Below are positions 1 through 6,666 of a DNA stretch of 13,452 nucleotides, piece by piece (within the stretch, counting starts at the first letter, position 1; each line of letters begins with the position of its first letter). Made by a program: the position numbers and the translations under genes. The notes below the pieces were generated by a model that did no database searches, had not been told where the DNA came from, and was given only the letters and a program-made list of their open reading frames with translations. This stretch comes from Micrococcales bacterium UBA7472 (GTDB lineage: Bacteria > Actinomycetota > Actinomycetes > Actinomycetales > Microbacteriaceae): positions 8,234 through 21,685 of the forward strand of contig DLOY01000027.1 of assembly GCA_002478545.1 (NCBI GenBank). Reading direction: 5' to 3'.

Positions 1-615
1 GGTGCGATAACCGGCATGCCAATCAGGCCCGAGATAGTCGAATCTGTTGCCGGATATGACAAGGGTCAAGCCAGGGTTGAGTTGGGTTTGGACCCATCGC
101 TCCCGACGCTCTTGGTGACCGGAGGCTCACTTGGGGCAAAGCGCATCAATGATGCAGTTGTAGAAGCGCTGCCCAAGCTGAAAGCAGCCGGGATTCAGGT
201 GCTACACATCCTCGGAGATAAGTCGGATTACGTTGCTCGTCAAGAGGCTGGCTACCGCTCGATGACCTACTGCGATCGCATGGATGTTGCAATTGCGGCA
301 AGCGATTTCGCAATTTCGCGAGCGGGGTCCTCTACGGTCTCAGAATTCAGCGCCGTCGGACTACCCGCGGTTTACGTTCCCTACCCGGTGGGTAATGGCG
401 AGCAGGAGTTCAATGCCGTGACGGTCTGCGAGGCGGGCGGGGGGCTGATCCGACTGGATAAGGAATTTGACGCTGCATTCATTGAGGCCGAGGTGATTCC
501 GCTGATCTCTCACTCAGCAACCTTGAAAAAAATGTCATCCGCTGCAAAAAGCATGGGAATTCCCGACAGCACCCTGCGCCTTAGGGACTTGGTCCTGGAT
601 GCGGTGAATACTTAG
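1..615 (+). CDS. murG: MurG, UDP-GlcNAc:lipid I GlcNAc transferase (3' part; 5' end outside window)
   Basis: MurG adds GlcNAc to lipid I at the inner face of the membrane, making lipid II. About 204 C-terminal residues are present. The frame is open from base 1, so the ATG at 16 is internal: it lies inside the TGMPIR segment (fragment residues 4-9), the counterpart of the TGNPIR motif that opens the C-terminal Rossmann domain. The UDP-GlcNAc-binding loop TGGSLGAKR is at fragment residues 40-48. SRAGSSTVSE follows at 106-115, and GNGEQEFNA at 131-139 corresponds to the family's donor-binding DHQ..NA region in its actinobacterial GNGEQ form. Family proteins are about 360 residues, so roughly 155 are missing upstream. 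murC follows after four bases, consistent with one operon. Identification is firm; only the missing N-terminal half is unseen. Confidence 0.95.
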   Translation, partial: GAITGMPIRPEIVESVAGYDKGQARVELGLDPSLPTLLVTGGSLGAKRINDAVVEALPKLKAAGIQVLHILGDKSDYVARQEAGYRSMTYCDRMDVAIAASDFAISRAGSSTVSEFSAVGLPAVYVPYPVGNGEQEFNAVTVCEAGGGLIRLDKEFDAAFIEAEVIPLISHSATLKKMSSAAKSMGIPDSTLRLRDLVLDAVNT

Positions 616-619
616 TTCA

Positions 620-2008
620 ATGATTAAGCCTGATTACTCGCAGCCGGTTCCAAAGGACTTAGGCAAAGTTCATTTCGTTGGTATTGGCGGGTCAGGTATG
701 TCTGGCCTGGCACGACTTCTGCTTGGCATGGGGCATAAGGTCACCGGTAGCGATGTTCGTGACAGTGACAACATCACTCAACTTAGGAAACTAGGCGCAG
801 AAATCACCATTGGTCACGATGCCAAGAATTTGGGGGATGCCGATACCGTCGTTGTCACCAGCGCTCTCTGGCCAACAAATCCAGAGTATCTATTGGCCAA
901 GGAACGCGGGCTGCCTGTGCTGCACCGCTCTGCCATGCTGGCGCATCTTGCCTCAACTGGAAAGCTAATTGCGGTTGCTGGTGCTCACGGCAAGACTACT
1001 TCTACAGGCATGGTTGTGACCGCACTCGATGTTTTGGGTGCAGATCCCAGCTTTGTAAACGGCGGAGTGATTCAGGCCTACGGGGCATCAAGTAATTTCG
1101 GGTCCGGGGAACACTTCGTTATCGAGGCGGATGAGTCCGATAGCTCATTCCTGCATTACCAGACGGACACCGTTTTGATCACCAACGTTGACCCAGATCA
1201 CCTCGACCATTTTGGCTCCCTGGAGGCATTCGAGGGGGAGTTCGTCAAGTTTGCCGACGCTGCTTCGAATCTGGTGGTTATCTCATCGGATGACCCTGGA
1301 GCGGTTCGCGTGACCTCGCGCTTGAATCATCCGCGGGTTCTCACGTTTGGTGAGTCGGAAACAGCGGATGTTCGAGTCACCGAGGTGGATGCCTCTGGGC
1401 CGCAGGTGAATTTCGCTCTTGGCTATCAGGGCATCAAGGTACAGATCGAACTGAGCATCCCAGGTGCCCACAATGCCTTGAACGCGGCCGGCGCGGTCGC
1501 GGTATTGGTAGGCCATGGTTTTGATTTTGCTGAGGCCGCAAAAGCTGTCGCCACCTTTGGGGGAACAGTCCGAAGGTTCGAGTTACACGGTGAGCGCAGG
1601 GGAGTGAAGGTCTACGACGATTTTGCGCACCATCCGACTGAGGTGGCAGCTGCGCTCAAGGCCGCGAGGGCCGCAGTGGGCAATGGGAAATTGATCACCG
1701 TCTTCCAGCCACATCTCTACTCCAGAACTCGAATCTTCGCTCAGGAGTTCGCCCAGGCTCTGTCTTTGAGTGATCAGGTCGTCGTACTAGATGTTTACGC
1801 AGCTCGCGAGGATCCCGAGCCCGGAGTTACCGGAGCGCTGATTACAGAACGTTTCTCTGATAAGAGCAAAGTGCACTACGTGCCACTTTGGCAAGATGCG
1901 CCAGCCGCGGCAGCAGCATTGGCTCACGAGGGAGATTTCATCATGACCATGGGTTGTGGCGATGTTTACAAGATGGTTCCTGAGTTACTTGAGGCCCTAG
2001 AGAAGTGA
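620..2008 (+). CDS. murC: MurC, UDP-N-acetylmuramate--L-alanine ligase
   Basis: This cytoplasmic Mur ligase joins L-alanine to UDP-MurNAc using ATP, the first step of the peptidoglycan stem peptide. The 462 residues match the usual family length. The N-terminal Rossmann domain opens with FVGIGGSGMSGLA (about residues 19-31). The ATP-binding P-loop GAHGKTT is at 121-127, and the central domain carries EADESDSSF and NVDPDHLDHFG. The C-terminal domain contains YDDFAHHPTE and FQPHLYSRT, and the protein ends with MGCGDVYKMVPELLEALE. The ATG start is four bases after murG; no convincing Shine-Dalgarno precedes it, so translation may be coupled to murG termination. The stop overlaps the ftsQ start in a GTGA junction. 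No key motif is missing. Confidence 0.97.
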   Translation: MIKPDYSQPVPKDLGKVHFVGIGGSGMSGLARLLLGMGHKVTGSDVRDSDNITQLRKLGAEITIGHDAKNLGDADTVVVTSALWPTNPEYLLAKERGLPVLHRSAMLAHLASTGKLIAVAGAHGKTTSTGMVVTALDVLGADPSFVNGGVIQAYGASSNFGSGEHFVIEADESDSSFLHYQTDTVLITNVDPDHLDHFGSLEAFEGEFVKFADAASNLVVISSDDPGAVRVTSRLNHPRVLTFGESETADVRVTEVDASGPQVNFALGYQGIKVQIELSIPGAHNALNAAGAVAVLVGHGFDFAEAAKAVATFGGTVRRFELHGERRGVKVYDDFAHHPTEVAAALKAARAAVGNGKLITVFQPHLYSRTRIFAQEFAQALSLSDQVVVLDVYAAREDPEPGVTGALITERFSDKSKVHYVPLWQDAPAAAAALAHEGDFIMTMGCGDVYKMVPELLEALEK

Positions 2009-2778
2009 AAAAGCCAGAGCGAGAGCTGCTGGCCAAAGAGCGCAAGCGCATCGGTAGAACCAAGCGCTCCAAGCCAAAATCGAATCTCGGCCCCTTCGCG
2101 CTATTTGCTCGAATCTTCATGGTCGTTGCACCACTTGTCCTGTTTGGCCTGGTGGCTGCAACTTTCTTCACTCCGCTTTTGGCAATTGAAAAGATAACTA
2201 TTTCCGGCACCCAACGTCTTGAGCCCAAGAAGATTTCGAAGGCCCTAGAAACTCTGGATGGCAGGCCACTGACCACAATTTCTGAGGTGGAAGTTGCACA
2301 GCTGCTGGCAGATTTCCCATTGATTGAAACCTTTGCAATCCAGGCCGAACCGCCACACACTTTGAAGGTCAAGATTCGAGAGCGTCAACCGATCGTGGTC
2401 CTGGTTCGTTCGGGAAAAAACTATCTTTACGATGCAGCCGGGGTTCAAATTGAGCAAACCGATGCTGCTGTCAAGCTTCCATACCTGAATCTAAAGGGCA
2501 ATCCAAAAGACAGCCCGCAGTTCAAAACTGCGATGGAAGTGCTGCTGTCACTTCCTGTAAAGACTTATCAGCGGGTTTATTCGATCGAAGTTTCAGAGCA
2601 GCTAACTACCAATCTGGTCCTGAAGAAGTCGAACATTACCGTGATTTGGGGTGACACAAAGCAGGCTCTGCTTAAGAATGAGGTCCTCATGACGCTGCTG
2701 AAAACGGGCCTCAAGGAATCTGTGGTGGTGGATGTTTCTTCACCAAACGCACCGGTGGTTACCTACCCAAATTACTGA
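2005..2778 (+). CDS. ftsQ: FtsQ/DivIB-type divisome protein
   Basis: FtsQ is a bitopic divisome protein that links early FtsZ-ring components to the septal synthase complex through FtsB and FtsL. The 257 residues begin with a strongly basic cytoplasmic tail (residues 1-26, rich in Lys and Arg). One membrane segment follows at about residues 37-58, then an extracytoplasmic POTRA domain starting at IEKITISGTQRLEPKKI and running through the VKIRERQPIVVL strand, then a beta-rich C-terminal domain. The GTG start overlaps the murC stop by four bases (GTGA), which fixes the start by coupling. Placement between murC and ftsZ is canonical, and ftsA is absent as expected in Actinobacteria. Sequence identity in this family is low, so the call rests on topology plus position. 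Confidence 0.93.
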   Translation: MKKPERELLAKERKRIGRTKRSKPKSNLGPFALFARIFMVVAPLVLFGLVAATFFTPLLAIEKITISGTQRLEPKKISKALETLDGRPLTTISEVEVAQLLADFPLIETFAIQAEPPHTLKVKIRERQPIVVLVRSGKNYLYDAAGVQIEQTDAAVKLPYLNLKGNPKDSPQFKTAMEVLLSLPVKTYQRVYSIEVSEQLTTNLVLKKSNITVIWGDTKQALLKNEVLMTLLKTGLKESVVVDVSSPNAPVVTYPNY

Positions 2779-2912
2779 GCCTGTTTGCGACACGCCCGAG
2801 CCGATGGGTTCCGATTTGGCCCCAGCGCTCTACCTTCTTCGCGCAATTTGAAAACCTGAAACAAAGTTAAGCCTCAGCCTTAACTTGAGGGTTTTCTCAA
2901 CAGGAGGCAAAA
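2779..2912 (+). promoter_or_regulatory. ftsQ-ftsZ intergenic region, probable ftsZ leader or control region with overlapping inverted repeats
   Basis: This 134-base gap is the longest non-coding stretch in the window. Its 3' half holds three overlapping inverted repeats. One is a perfect 8-bp pair, AAGTTAAG (2864-2871) with CTTAACTT (2879-2886), around a 7-base loop. The second is CCTCA (2872-2876) with TGAGG (2886-2890). The third is TTGAG (2885-2889) with CTCAA (2896-2900), immediately before the ribosome binding site. They share bases, so the stems exclude one another. A weak -10-like TACCTT lies at 2831-2836 without a good -35 box; if used, the transcript would carry a leader of about 70 bases containing all three stems. 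Whether these act as RNA structure or as protein-binding operator is not decidable from the sequence. Confidence 0.5.
2902..2907 (+). promoter_or_regulatory. Strong Shine-Dalgarno of ftsZ
   Basis: A full AGGAGG sits five bases before the GTG at 2913 and fixes that start. It is the strongest ribosome binding site I see in the window, in keeping with FtsZ being the most abundant divisome protein. The TTGAG/CTCAA stem ends one base upstream, so folding there could affect access. Confidence 0.85.
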
Positions 2913-4076
2913 GTGTCACAGGCACCGAACTATCAAGCAGTCATCAAGGTCGTGGGCGTTGGTGGCGGTGGAGTAAACGCTCTGAACCGCATGATCCAAT
3001 CTGGTCTTCGCGGAGTCGAGTTCGTAGCTGTGAACACTGACGCCCAGCAGCTTTTGATGAGCGATGCTGATGTCAAGTTAGACATTGGTCGTGACATCAC
3101 TCGTGGCCTCGGCGCCGGCGCTGACCCTGAGGTTGGTCGTCGTGCCGCTGAAGAGCACGAGAACGAAATTGAGTCCGCTCTGAAGGGCTCAGACATGGTC
3201 TTCGTGACCGCAGGTGAAGGTGGTGGAACTGGAACCGGTGCTGCTCCGGTTGTTGCCAGAATTGCACGCCGTCTCGGTGCACTGACCGTTGGTGTTGTCA
3301 CCAGACCGTTCAACTTTGAAGGAAAGCGCCGTGCGGTTCAGGCCGATGAGGGCATCAAGGCACTGCGTGCTGAGGTGGACACCTTGATCGTGGTTCCGAA
3401 CCAGCGCCTACTTGAAATGTCCAACAAGAAGATCTCTGCCATCGAGGCCTTCATGACGGCAGACGATGTACTGCGTGCCGGTGTTCAGGGCATCAGCGAT
3501 CTGATCGTTGTCCCTGGCCTAATCAACCTGGACTTCAACGACGTCAAGTCCGTGATGCAGGGTGCCGGATCTGCCCTGATGGGTATCGGAACCGCCAAGG
3601 GAGAAGACCGTGCCGTTCGCGCTGCGGAAATCGCCGTCTCCTCACCACTACTTGAAGCCACCATCGAGGGTGCTCACGGAGTGCTACTTCTAATCCAGGG
3701 TGCTTCGGACCTTGGTCTGCACGAAATTGACGATGCGGCTCGTCTAGTTCAAGAGGCAGTACACCCAGAAGCGAACATCATCTTCGGTGCAACTATCGAA
3801 GACACCCTCGGTGACGAGGTTCGCATTACCGTCATTGCCGCCGGGTTTGATGGGGGCGAGCCAACCTACCGCCGTTTTGATGCAGCCGCACTCGGCCAGG
3901 CCGCACTTGCAGCTGCAGCTGCTACTGCCGTGGCAAACAGTGCGGAGGAAGTGATCGTGGAAGAGCCTGTGGCTGAGACCATCTCCGAGTTCCAGGGATT
4001 TGAATCGGTCGAGGTTTCGGTTGCCTCCAACAGTGGATTCGGGGATGACCTAGATCTCCCTGAGTTCTTCCGTTGA
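2913..4076 (+). CDS. ftsZ: FtsZ, tubulin-like cell division GTPase
   Basis: FtsZ polymerises at midcell in a GTP-dependent manner to form the Z-ring. The 387-residue protein opens its GTPase domain with the GVGGGGVNALNRMI loop (from about residue 15). The tubulin signature GGGTGTG is at 103-109. The T7 catalytic loop NLDFND at 205-210 supplies D207 and D210, which complete the active site of the neighbouring subunit. After the core comes an Ala-rich linker (about residues 325-350), then an acidic region and the conserved tail DDLDLPEFFR at the extreme C-terminus, the actinobacterial counterpart of the peptide that binds SepF. SepF is encoded two genes downstream. Arginine codons are nearly all CGT or CGC, unlike lspA or yggS, which suggests selection for high expression. 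The stop overlaps the TTG start of yggS. Confidence 0.99.
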   Translation: MSQAPNYQAVIKVVGVGGGGVNALNRMIQSGLRGVEFVAVNTDAQQLLMSDADVKLDIGRDITRGLGAGADPEVGRRAAEEHENEIESALKGSDMVFVTAGEGGGTGTGAAPVVARIARRLGALTVGVVTRPFNFEGKRRAVQADEGIKALRAEVDTLIVVPNQRLLEMSNKKISAIEAFMTADDVLRAGVQGISDLIVVPGLINLDFNDVKSVMQGAGSALMGIGTAKGEDRAVRAAEIAVSSPLLEATIEGAHGVLLLIQGASDLGLHEIDDAARLVQEAVHPEANIIFGATIEDTLGDEVRITVIAAGFDGGEPTYRRFDAAALGQAALAAAAATAVANSAEEVIVEEPVAETISEFQGFESVEVSVASNSGFGDDLDLPEFFR

Positions 4077-4747
4077 GCCTAAAAGAGCGTTACGAAAGGG
4101 TCTTGGCCGATGTGGCCAAGGCCCCTTCGGCTTTCGGCCCGGCGACCCTGATTGTGGTCACCAAAAATCACCCTGCTCAATTGGTAGCAGAACTGGTTGA
4201 CCTGGGATGTCTTCATGTTGGCGAGAATCGTGACCAGGAGGCCAGTGCCAAGTTTTTCGCTACTCAGGAGCTTCGGCCGAACAACTCGCTCAATTGGCAT
4301 TTCATTGGGCAGCTCCAAACCAACAAGGTGAAATCGGTGCTGCGTTATGCCGCAGCAATCCACTCCATCGACAGACCCTCCCTGGTCCAAGAGTTGGCAA
4401 AACAGCTACCAAAGCTAGAGCGAGCGGTTCAGGGGTTCATTGAGCTAAACCTGACAGGCGATCCTGGTCGAGGCGGAGTGATGCCAGAAAATCTTGGTGC
4501 ACTCACTGAGCAGGTTCTCAGCGTGCCGGAAATCCAACTTCAAGGCTTGATGGCGGTTGCGGGCTTAGGAGAGGACCCCAGATCAGAATTCGAGAGAGTG
4601 CTGCAGCTCCAGAGCGACTTTTTGAAGATCGCTCCGGACGCGCGAGCGCTTTCAATGGGCATGAGCGAGGACTATCAAGTAGCGCTGGAACTTGGCGCGA
4701 CACACATTCGGGTTGGGTCCAAAATAACGGGCCCGAGGGCTTATTGA
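4073..4747 (+). CDS. yggS: YggS/PROSC-family pyridoxal phosphate homeostasis protein
   Basis: This family comprises single-domain PLP-binding TIM-barrel proteins, related to the alanine racemase N-terminal domain, that buffer free PLP and have no established enzymatic activity. The 224 residues match the family size. LIVVTKN (26-32) contains K31, the expected Schiff-base lysine. GENRDQE, WHFIGQLQTNK and LSMGMSEDYQVALELGATHIRVGSKITGPR are the remaining family blocks, the last including phosphate-binding positions. The TTG start overlaps the ftsZ stop by four bases (TTGA), so translation is probably coupled and there is no separate Shine-Dalgarno. In many actinobacteria a pgeF/ylmD-type gene lies between ftsZ and yggS; none fits here. 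The gene is a regular member of division clusters, though its link to division is not explained. Confidence 0.95.
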   Translation: MSLKERYERVLADVAKAPSAFGPATLIVVTKNHPAQLVAELVDLGCLHVGENRDQEASAKFFATQELRPNNSLNWHFIGQLQTNKVKSVLRYAAAIHSIDRPSLVQELAKQLPKLERAVQGFIELNLTGDPGRGGVMPENLGALTEQVLSVPEIQLQGLMAVAGLGEDPRSEFERVLQLQSDFLKIAPDARALSMGMSEDYQVALELGATHIRVGSKITGPRAY

Positions 4748-4778
4748 GCCTAGTCTTGAGAAGAACTAAGGAGTATTC

Positions 4779-5162
4779 ATGGGCGTAATGAATTCAGTAA
4801 TGACATTCTTCGGATTTGGTGGCTCTGAGGCACCTGTTTCGGAATCTGCTGCGAAGCCACGCCCTGCAGCGCGTCGTCGTTCCTCTGACATGTCAGAAAT
4901 CGTGACCATCGACCCTCAGTCCTACGCCGACGGCAAGGACGTCGCTGCAAACTTCCGTCAAGGGGTACCGGTGATCGTCAACATCGCAGCCCTGAGCGAG
5001 CCTGAGGCCAAGCGCATGCTCGACTTCATGATTGGACTCAAAGAGGGCCTCGAGGGCTCGCTGAAGCGTGTAACCCCAAAGGTTTACCTGCTAACCCCAG
5101 CGCACGTTGCGATTTCCGACTCAGACTCTGAGGAAGAAACCAGCGAAGACCTAATGAACTAA
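4779..5162 (+). CDS. sepF: SepF, FtsZ-interacting membrane anchor
   Basis: SepF tethers FtsZ filaments to the membrane, and in Actinobacteria, which lack FtsA and ZipA, it is the main anchor. The first 13 residues (MGVMNSVMTFFGF) form the expected amphipathic membrane-binding helix. A short Ala/Pro/Arg linker follows (about 14-36). The SepF core, about 37-115, carries IVTIDPQSY, VPVIVNIAALSEPEAKRMLDF and GSLKRVTPKVYLLTPAHV. At 127 residues it is shorter than many homologues because the linker is reduced. The start is well supported: AAGGAG at 4768-4773 lies five bases before the ATG. A TANNNT-type -10 (TAGTCT, 4751-4756) in the 31-base gap could add local transcription, but I see no matching -35. 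The expected partner is the C-terminal tail of the nearby FtsZ. Confidence 0.96.
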   Translation: MGVMNSVMTFFGFGGSEAPVSESAAKPRPAARRRSSDMSEIVTIDPQSYADGKDVAANFRQGVPVIVNIAALSEPEAKRMLDFMIGLKEGLEGSLKRVTPKVYLLTPAHVAISDSDSEEETSEDLMN

Positions 5163-5165
5163 TCC

Positions 5166-5450
5166 ATGGGTCTGCTGGGTAACCTTTTCGCCTTTGCGCT
5201 TCAGATTTACTTCTACGTTTTGATGGCGCGTTTTGTTGTCGATCTCATCATGAGCGTGAATCGTTCCTGGCGACCACCTGGGATCTTGCTTCCTGTTTTG
5301 GATTTTGTTTACACGATCACTGACCCTCCGCTGAAGTTTGTCCGTCGCTTCGTGCCACCCGTGAGGCTTGGTCCAGTTGCTCTTGATTTAGCATTCACGA
5401 TTGTGCTCATAGCGGTACTTTTCCTTCGGAGTTTGGCAGCCGCCCTTTAG
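5166..5450 (+). CDS. yggT: YggT-family small integral membrane protein
   Basis: The protein has 94 residues with two hydrophobic segments (about 6-28 and 70-92) joined by a basic, Pro-rich loop containing RSWRPP and TDPPLKFVRRFVPP, the hallmark of the YggT family. These are inner-membrane proteins found in division clusters between sepF and divIVA. Their molecular role is not settled; work in various bacteria points to division, wall or osmotic functions, so I assign only the family. The ATG is three bases after the sepF stop and lacks a clear Shine-Dalgarno, suggesting translational coupling. Its 3' end contains the -35 box of a likely divIVA promoter. Confidence 0.92.
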   Translation: MGLLGNLFAFALQIYFYVLMARFVVDLIMSVNRSWRPPGILLPVLDFVYTITDPPLKFVRRFVPPVRLGPVALDLAFTIVLIAVLFLRSLAAAL

Positions 5451-5461
5451 TCAAATAACAT
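5433..5461 (+). promoter_or_regulatory. Likely housekeeping-sigma promoter for divIVA
   Basis: TTGGCA (5433-5438, five of six to TTGACA) and TAACAT (5456-5461, four of six to TATAAT) are separated by exactly 17 bases. The -35 box lies inside the end of yggT and the -10 box straddles the gap after its stop. Transcription would begin near 5468, leaving a leader of about 37 bases before the ATG at 5505 with its Shine-Dalgarno. This is the best-formed promoter I see in the window. It is a pattern match, not a mapped start. Confidence 0.5.
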
Positions 5462-5489
5462 GGTGTTCGTTGCTTTGAGCGACCCTGTT

Positions 5490-5496
5490 AGGAAGG
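5490..5496 (+). promoter_or_regulatory. Shine-Dalgarno deciding the divIVA start
   Basis: AGGAAGG lies eight bases before the ATG at 5505. The upstream in-frame ATG at 5460 has no comparable site and overlaps the predicted -10 box, so translation should begin at 5505. Confidence 0.65.
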
Positions 5497-5504
5497 TGCA
5501 CCAA

Positions 5505-6185
5505 ATGGCGCTGACGCCCGAGGATGTAGTCAACAAGAGATTTCAGCAAACCAAGTTCCGTGAGGGTTATGACCAGGACGAGGTAGATGACTTTCTGGAC
5601 GAGGTGGCCGTTGAATTCCGTCGCCTAAGTCAGGAAAATGAAGAACTCAAGGCCAAGTTGGCAGCAGCCCAGGCTCGCGCTGAAGAAGCTCCTGCAGCCG
5701 CCCCTTCCTACCCGGCAGCATCCGTTGTCGCCGCTGCAGCAGTGCCATCGGCGTCCGATGCTCAGAACTCTCACAGTCTTTTGGAACTTGCTCGCAAGCT
5801 ACACGAGGAGCACGTTCGCGAGGGCCTTACCAAGCGCGATCAGCTGATTAGGGACGGTCAGGAGCAGGCGACTCGCTTGGTTCGTGATGCCGAGGCTCAG
5901 GCTCGGGCAGTCATCGGACAGCTTGAGCTTGACCGCCGTGCCATTGAGAACACCATCGACGAGCTGCGCGAATTTGAACACGACTACCGCGGCCGTCTGC
6001 GCGACTACATCGAGAACCAGCTGCAAACCCTGGTTCGCGAAGAGTCCTTCGAGCAGCCACTCGAGGCCGCCGCGAAGATTGAGCTTGAGAGTGCTGCTGC
6101 TGCGGCCGCTGTAGTTGCAACTGCGGTTGAGACCGAGGTTTCAGAGGAAGACGAAGAAGAAACCGAACTGAGTGAGCGCAACTAG
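5505..6185 (+). CDS. divIVA: DivIVA/Wag31 polar growth scaffold
   Basis: DivIVA assembles on curved membrane at poles and septa and in Actinobacteria directs apical wall synthesis. From the ATG at 5505 the protein has 226 residues and starts MALTPEDVVNKRF, the standard family N-terminus. An upstream in-frame ATG at 5460 would add 15 residues not found in the family. F18-R19 followed by GYDQDEVDDFLDEV corresponds to the membrane-inserting FR...GYDEDEV region of Bacillus DivIVA. A first coiled coil (about 30-60) leads to a disordered Ala/Pro linker (about 60-92). A long second coiled coil (about 95-180) includes EEHVREGLTKRDQLIRDGQEQATRLVRDAEAQ split across heptads. The protein ends in an Ala-rich and very acidic tail (EVSEEDEEETE). 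The 3' end overlaps lspA by 14 bases. Confidence 0.95.
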   Translation: MALTPEDVVNKRFQQTKFREGYDQDEVDDFLDEVAVEFRRLSQENEELKAKLAAAQARAEEAPAAAPSYPAASVVAAAAVPSASDAQNSHSLLELARKLHEEHVREGLTKRDQLIRDGQEQATRLVRDAEAQARAVIGQLELDRRAIENTIDELREFEHDYRGRLRDYIENQLQTLVREESFEQPLEAAAKIELESAAAAAAVVATAVETEVSEEDEEETELSERN

Positions 6186-6666
6186 CTCCTCCGCCCGCTG
6201 GGTTTACTCGATTGGTCTTACGACTATCGTCCTGGACCAGGTCACAAAGTATGCCGCCGAGAGCTTATTGGCGGACGGAACTGTCATAAGCGTTATTGGG
6301 GATCTGCTTCGGTTCAGGCTCGCCTATAACGAAGCGGCGGCTTTCTCATTGGGATTTGGGGCTACTTGGATCCTGGCGCTAATTTCTTCAGTCGCGGTCC
6401 TGCTACTTCTTTGGTATGGACCCAAGGCTAAGACCAAAATTTGGGCAGTCATTGCCGGTTTGGTCCTCGGTGGTGCAGCTGGGAACTGGGTTGACCGAGT
6501 ATTCAAGGAGCCCGCTTTCTTCTCCGGTCACGTGGTTGATTTCATTCAAATTCCATTCAATTTCCCAATCTTCAACTTGGCCGACTCGTTTCTGGTGATC
6601 GGTATCGCACTGGCGATGCTCAGGACCCTCACGGGCGATGAGATTGGTGGCAACAGGGGTGAGTAA
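6172..6666 (+). CDS. lspA: LspA, lipoprotein signal peptidase (signal peptidase II)
   Basis: This polytopic membrane aspartyl protease removes signal peptides from diacylglyceryl-modified prolipoproteins. The 164 residues contain four hydrophobic stretches (about 11-30, 63-82, 89-107 and 134-152). Conserved blocks are LDQVTK (21-26), YNEAAAFSLG (52-61), GGAAGNWVDR (100-109), VVDF (121-124) and FNLADS (134-139). D123 and D138 match the catalytic aspartate pair. The second block has Ala where NxGAAF is usual. The GTG at 6172 lies inside divIVA (14-base overlap) and is the only start that keeps the first membrane helix: the next start-like codon in frame, a TTG near 6265, comes after it. No clear Shine-Dalgarno is present beyond the purine-rich Glu codons of divIVA. 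Rare-type Arg codons (AGG, CGG, CGA) suggest modest expression. Confidence 0.95.
   Translation: MSATSSSARWVYSIGLTTIVLDQVTKYAAESLLADGTVISVIGDLLRFRLAYNEAAAFSLGFGATWILALISSVAVLLLLWYGPKAKTKIWAVIAGLVLGGAAGNWVDRVFKEPAFFSGHVVDFIQIPFNFPIFNLADSFLVIGIALAMLRTLTGDEIGGNRGE

Noticed and set aside
1941..2372. 143-residue open frame on the minus strand across the murC/ftsQ junction
   Set aside because: It lies antisense to two well-identified genes, has no recognisable motif and no ribosome binding site; the frame is open by chance.
2789..2793. GACAC upstream of ftsZ as a possible WhiA binding site
   Set aside because: GACAC is the known core of WhiA sites in Streptomyces, where ftsZ is a target, but a five-base match in 134 bases is quite likely by chance, so I did not list it as a feature.
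2933..3313. 126-residue minus-strand frame opposite the ftsZ GTPase domain, rich in Pro, Thr and Ala
   Set aside because: The composition is what the reverse of Gly- and Val-rich ftsZ codons produces; no family features are seen.
6090..6120. GCT/GCC-rich low-complexity run in divIVA
   Set aside because: It encodes the poly-Ala stretch of the disordered C-terminal tail and is not a tandem DNA repeat of regular period.
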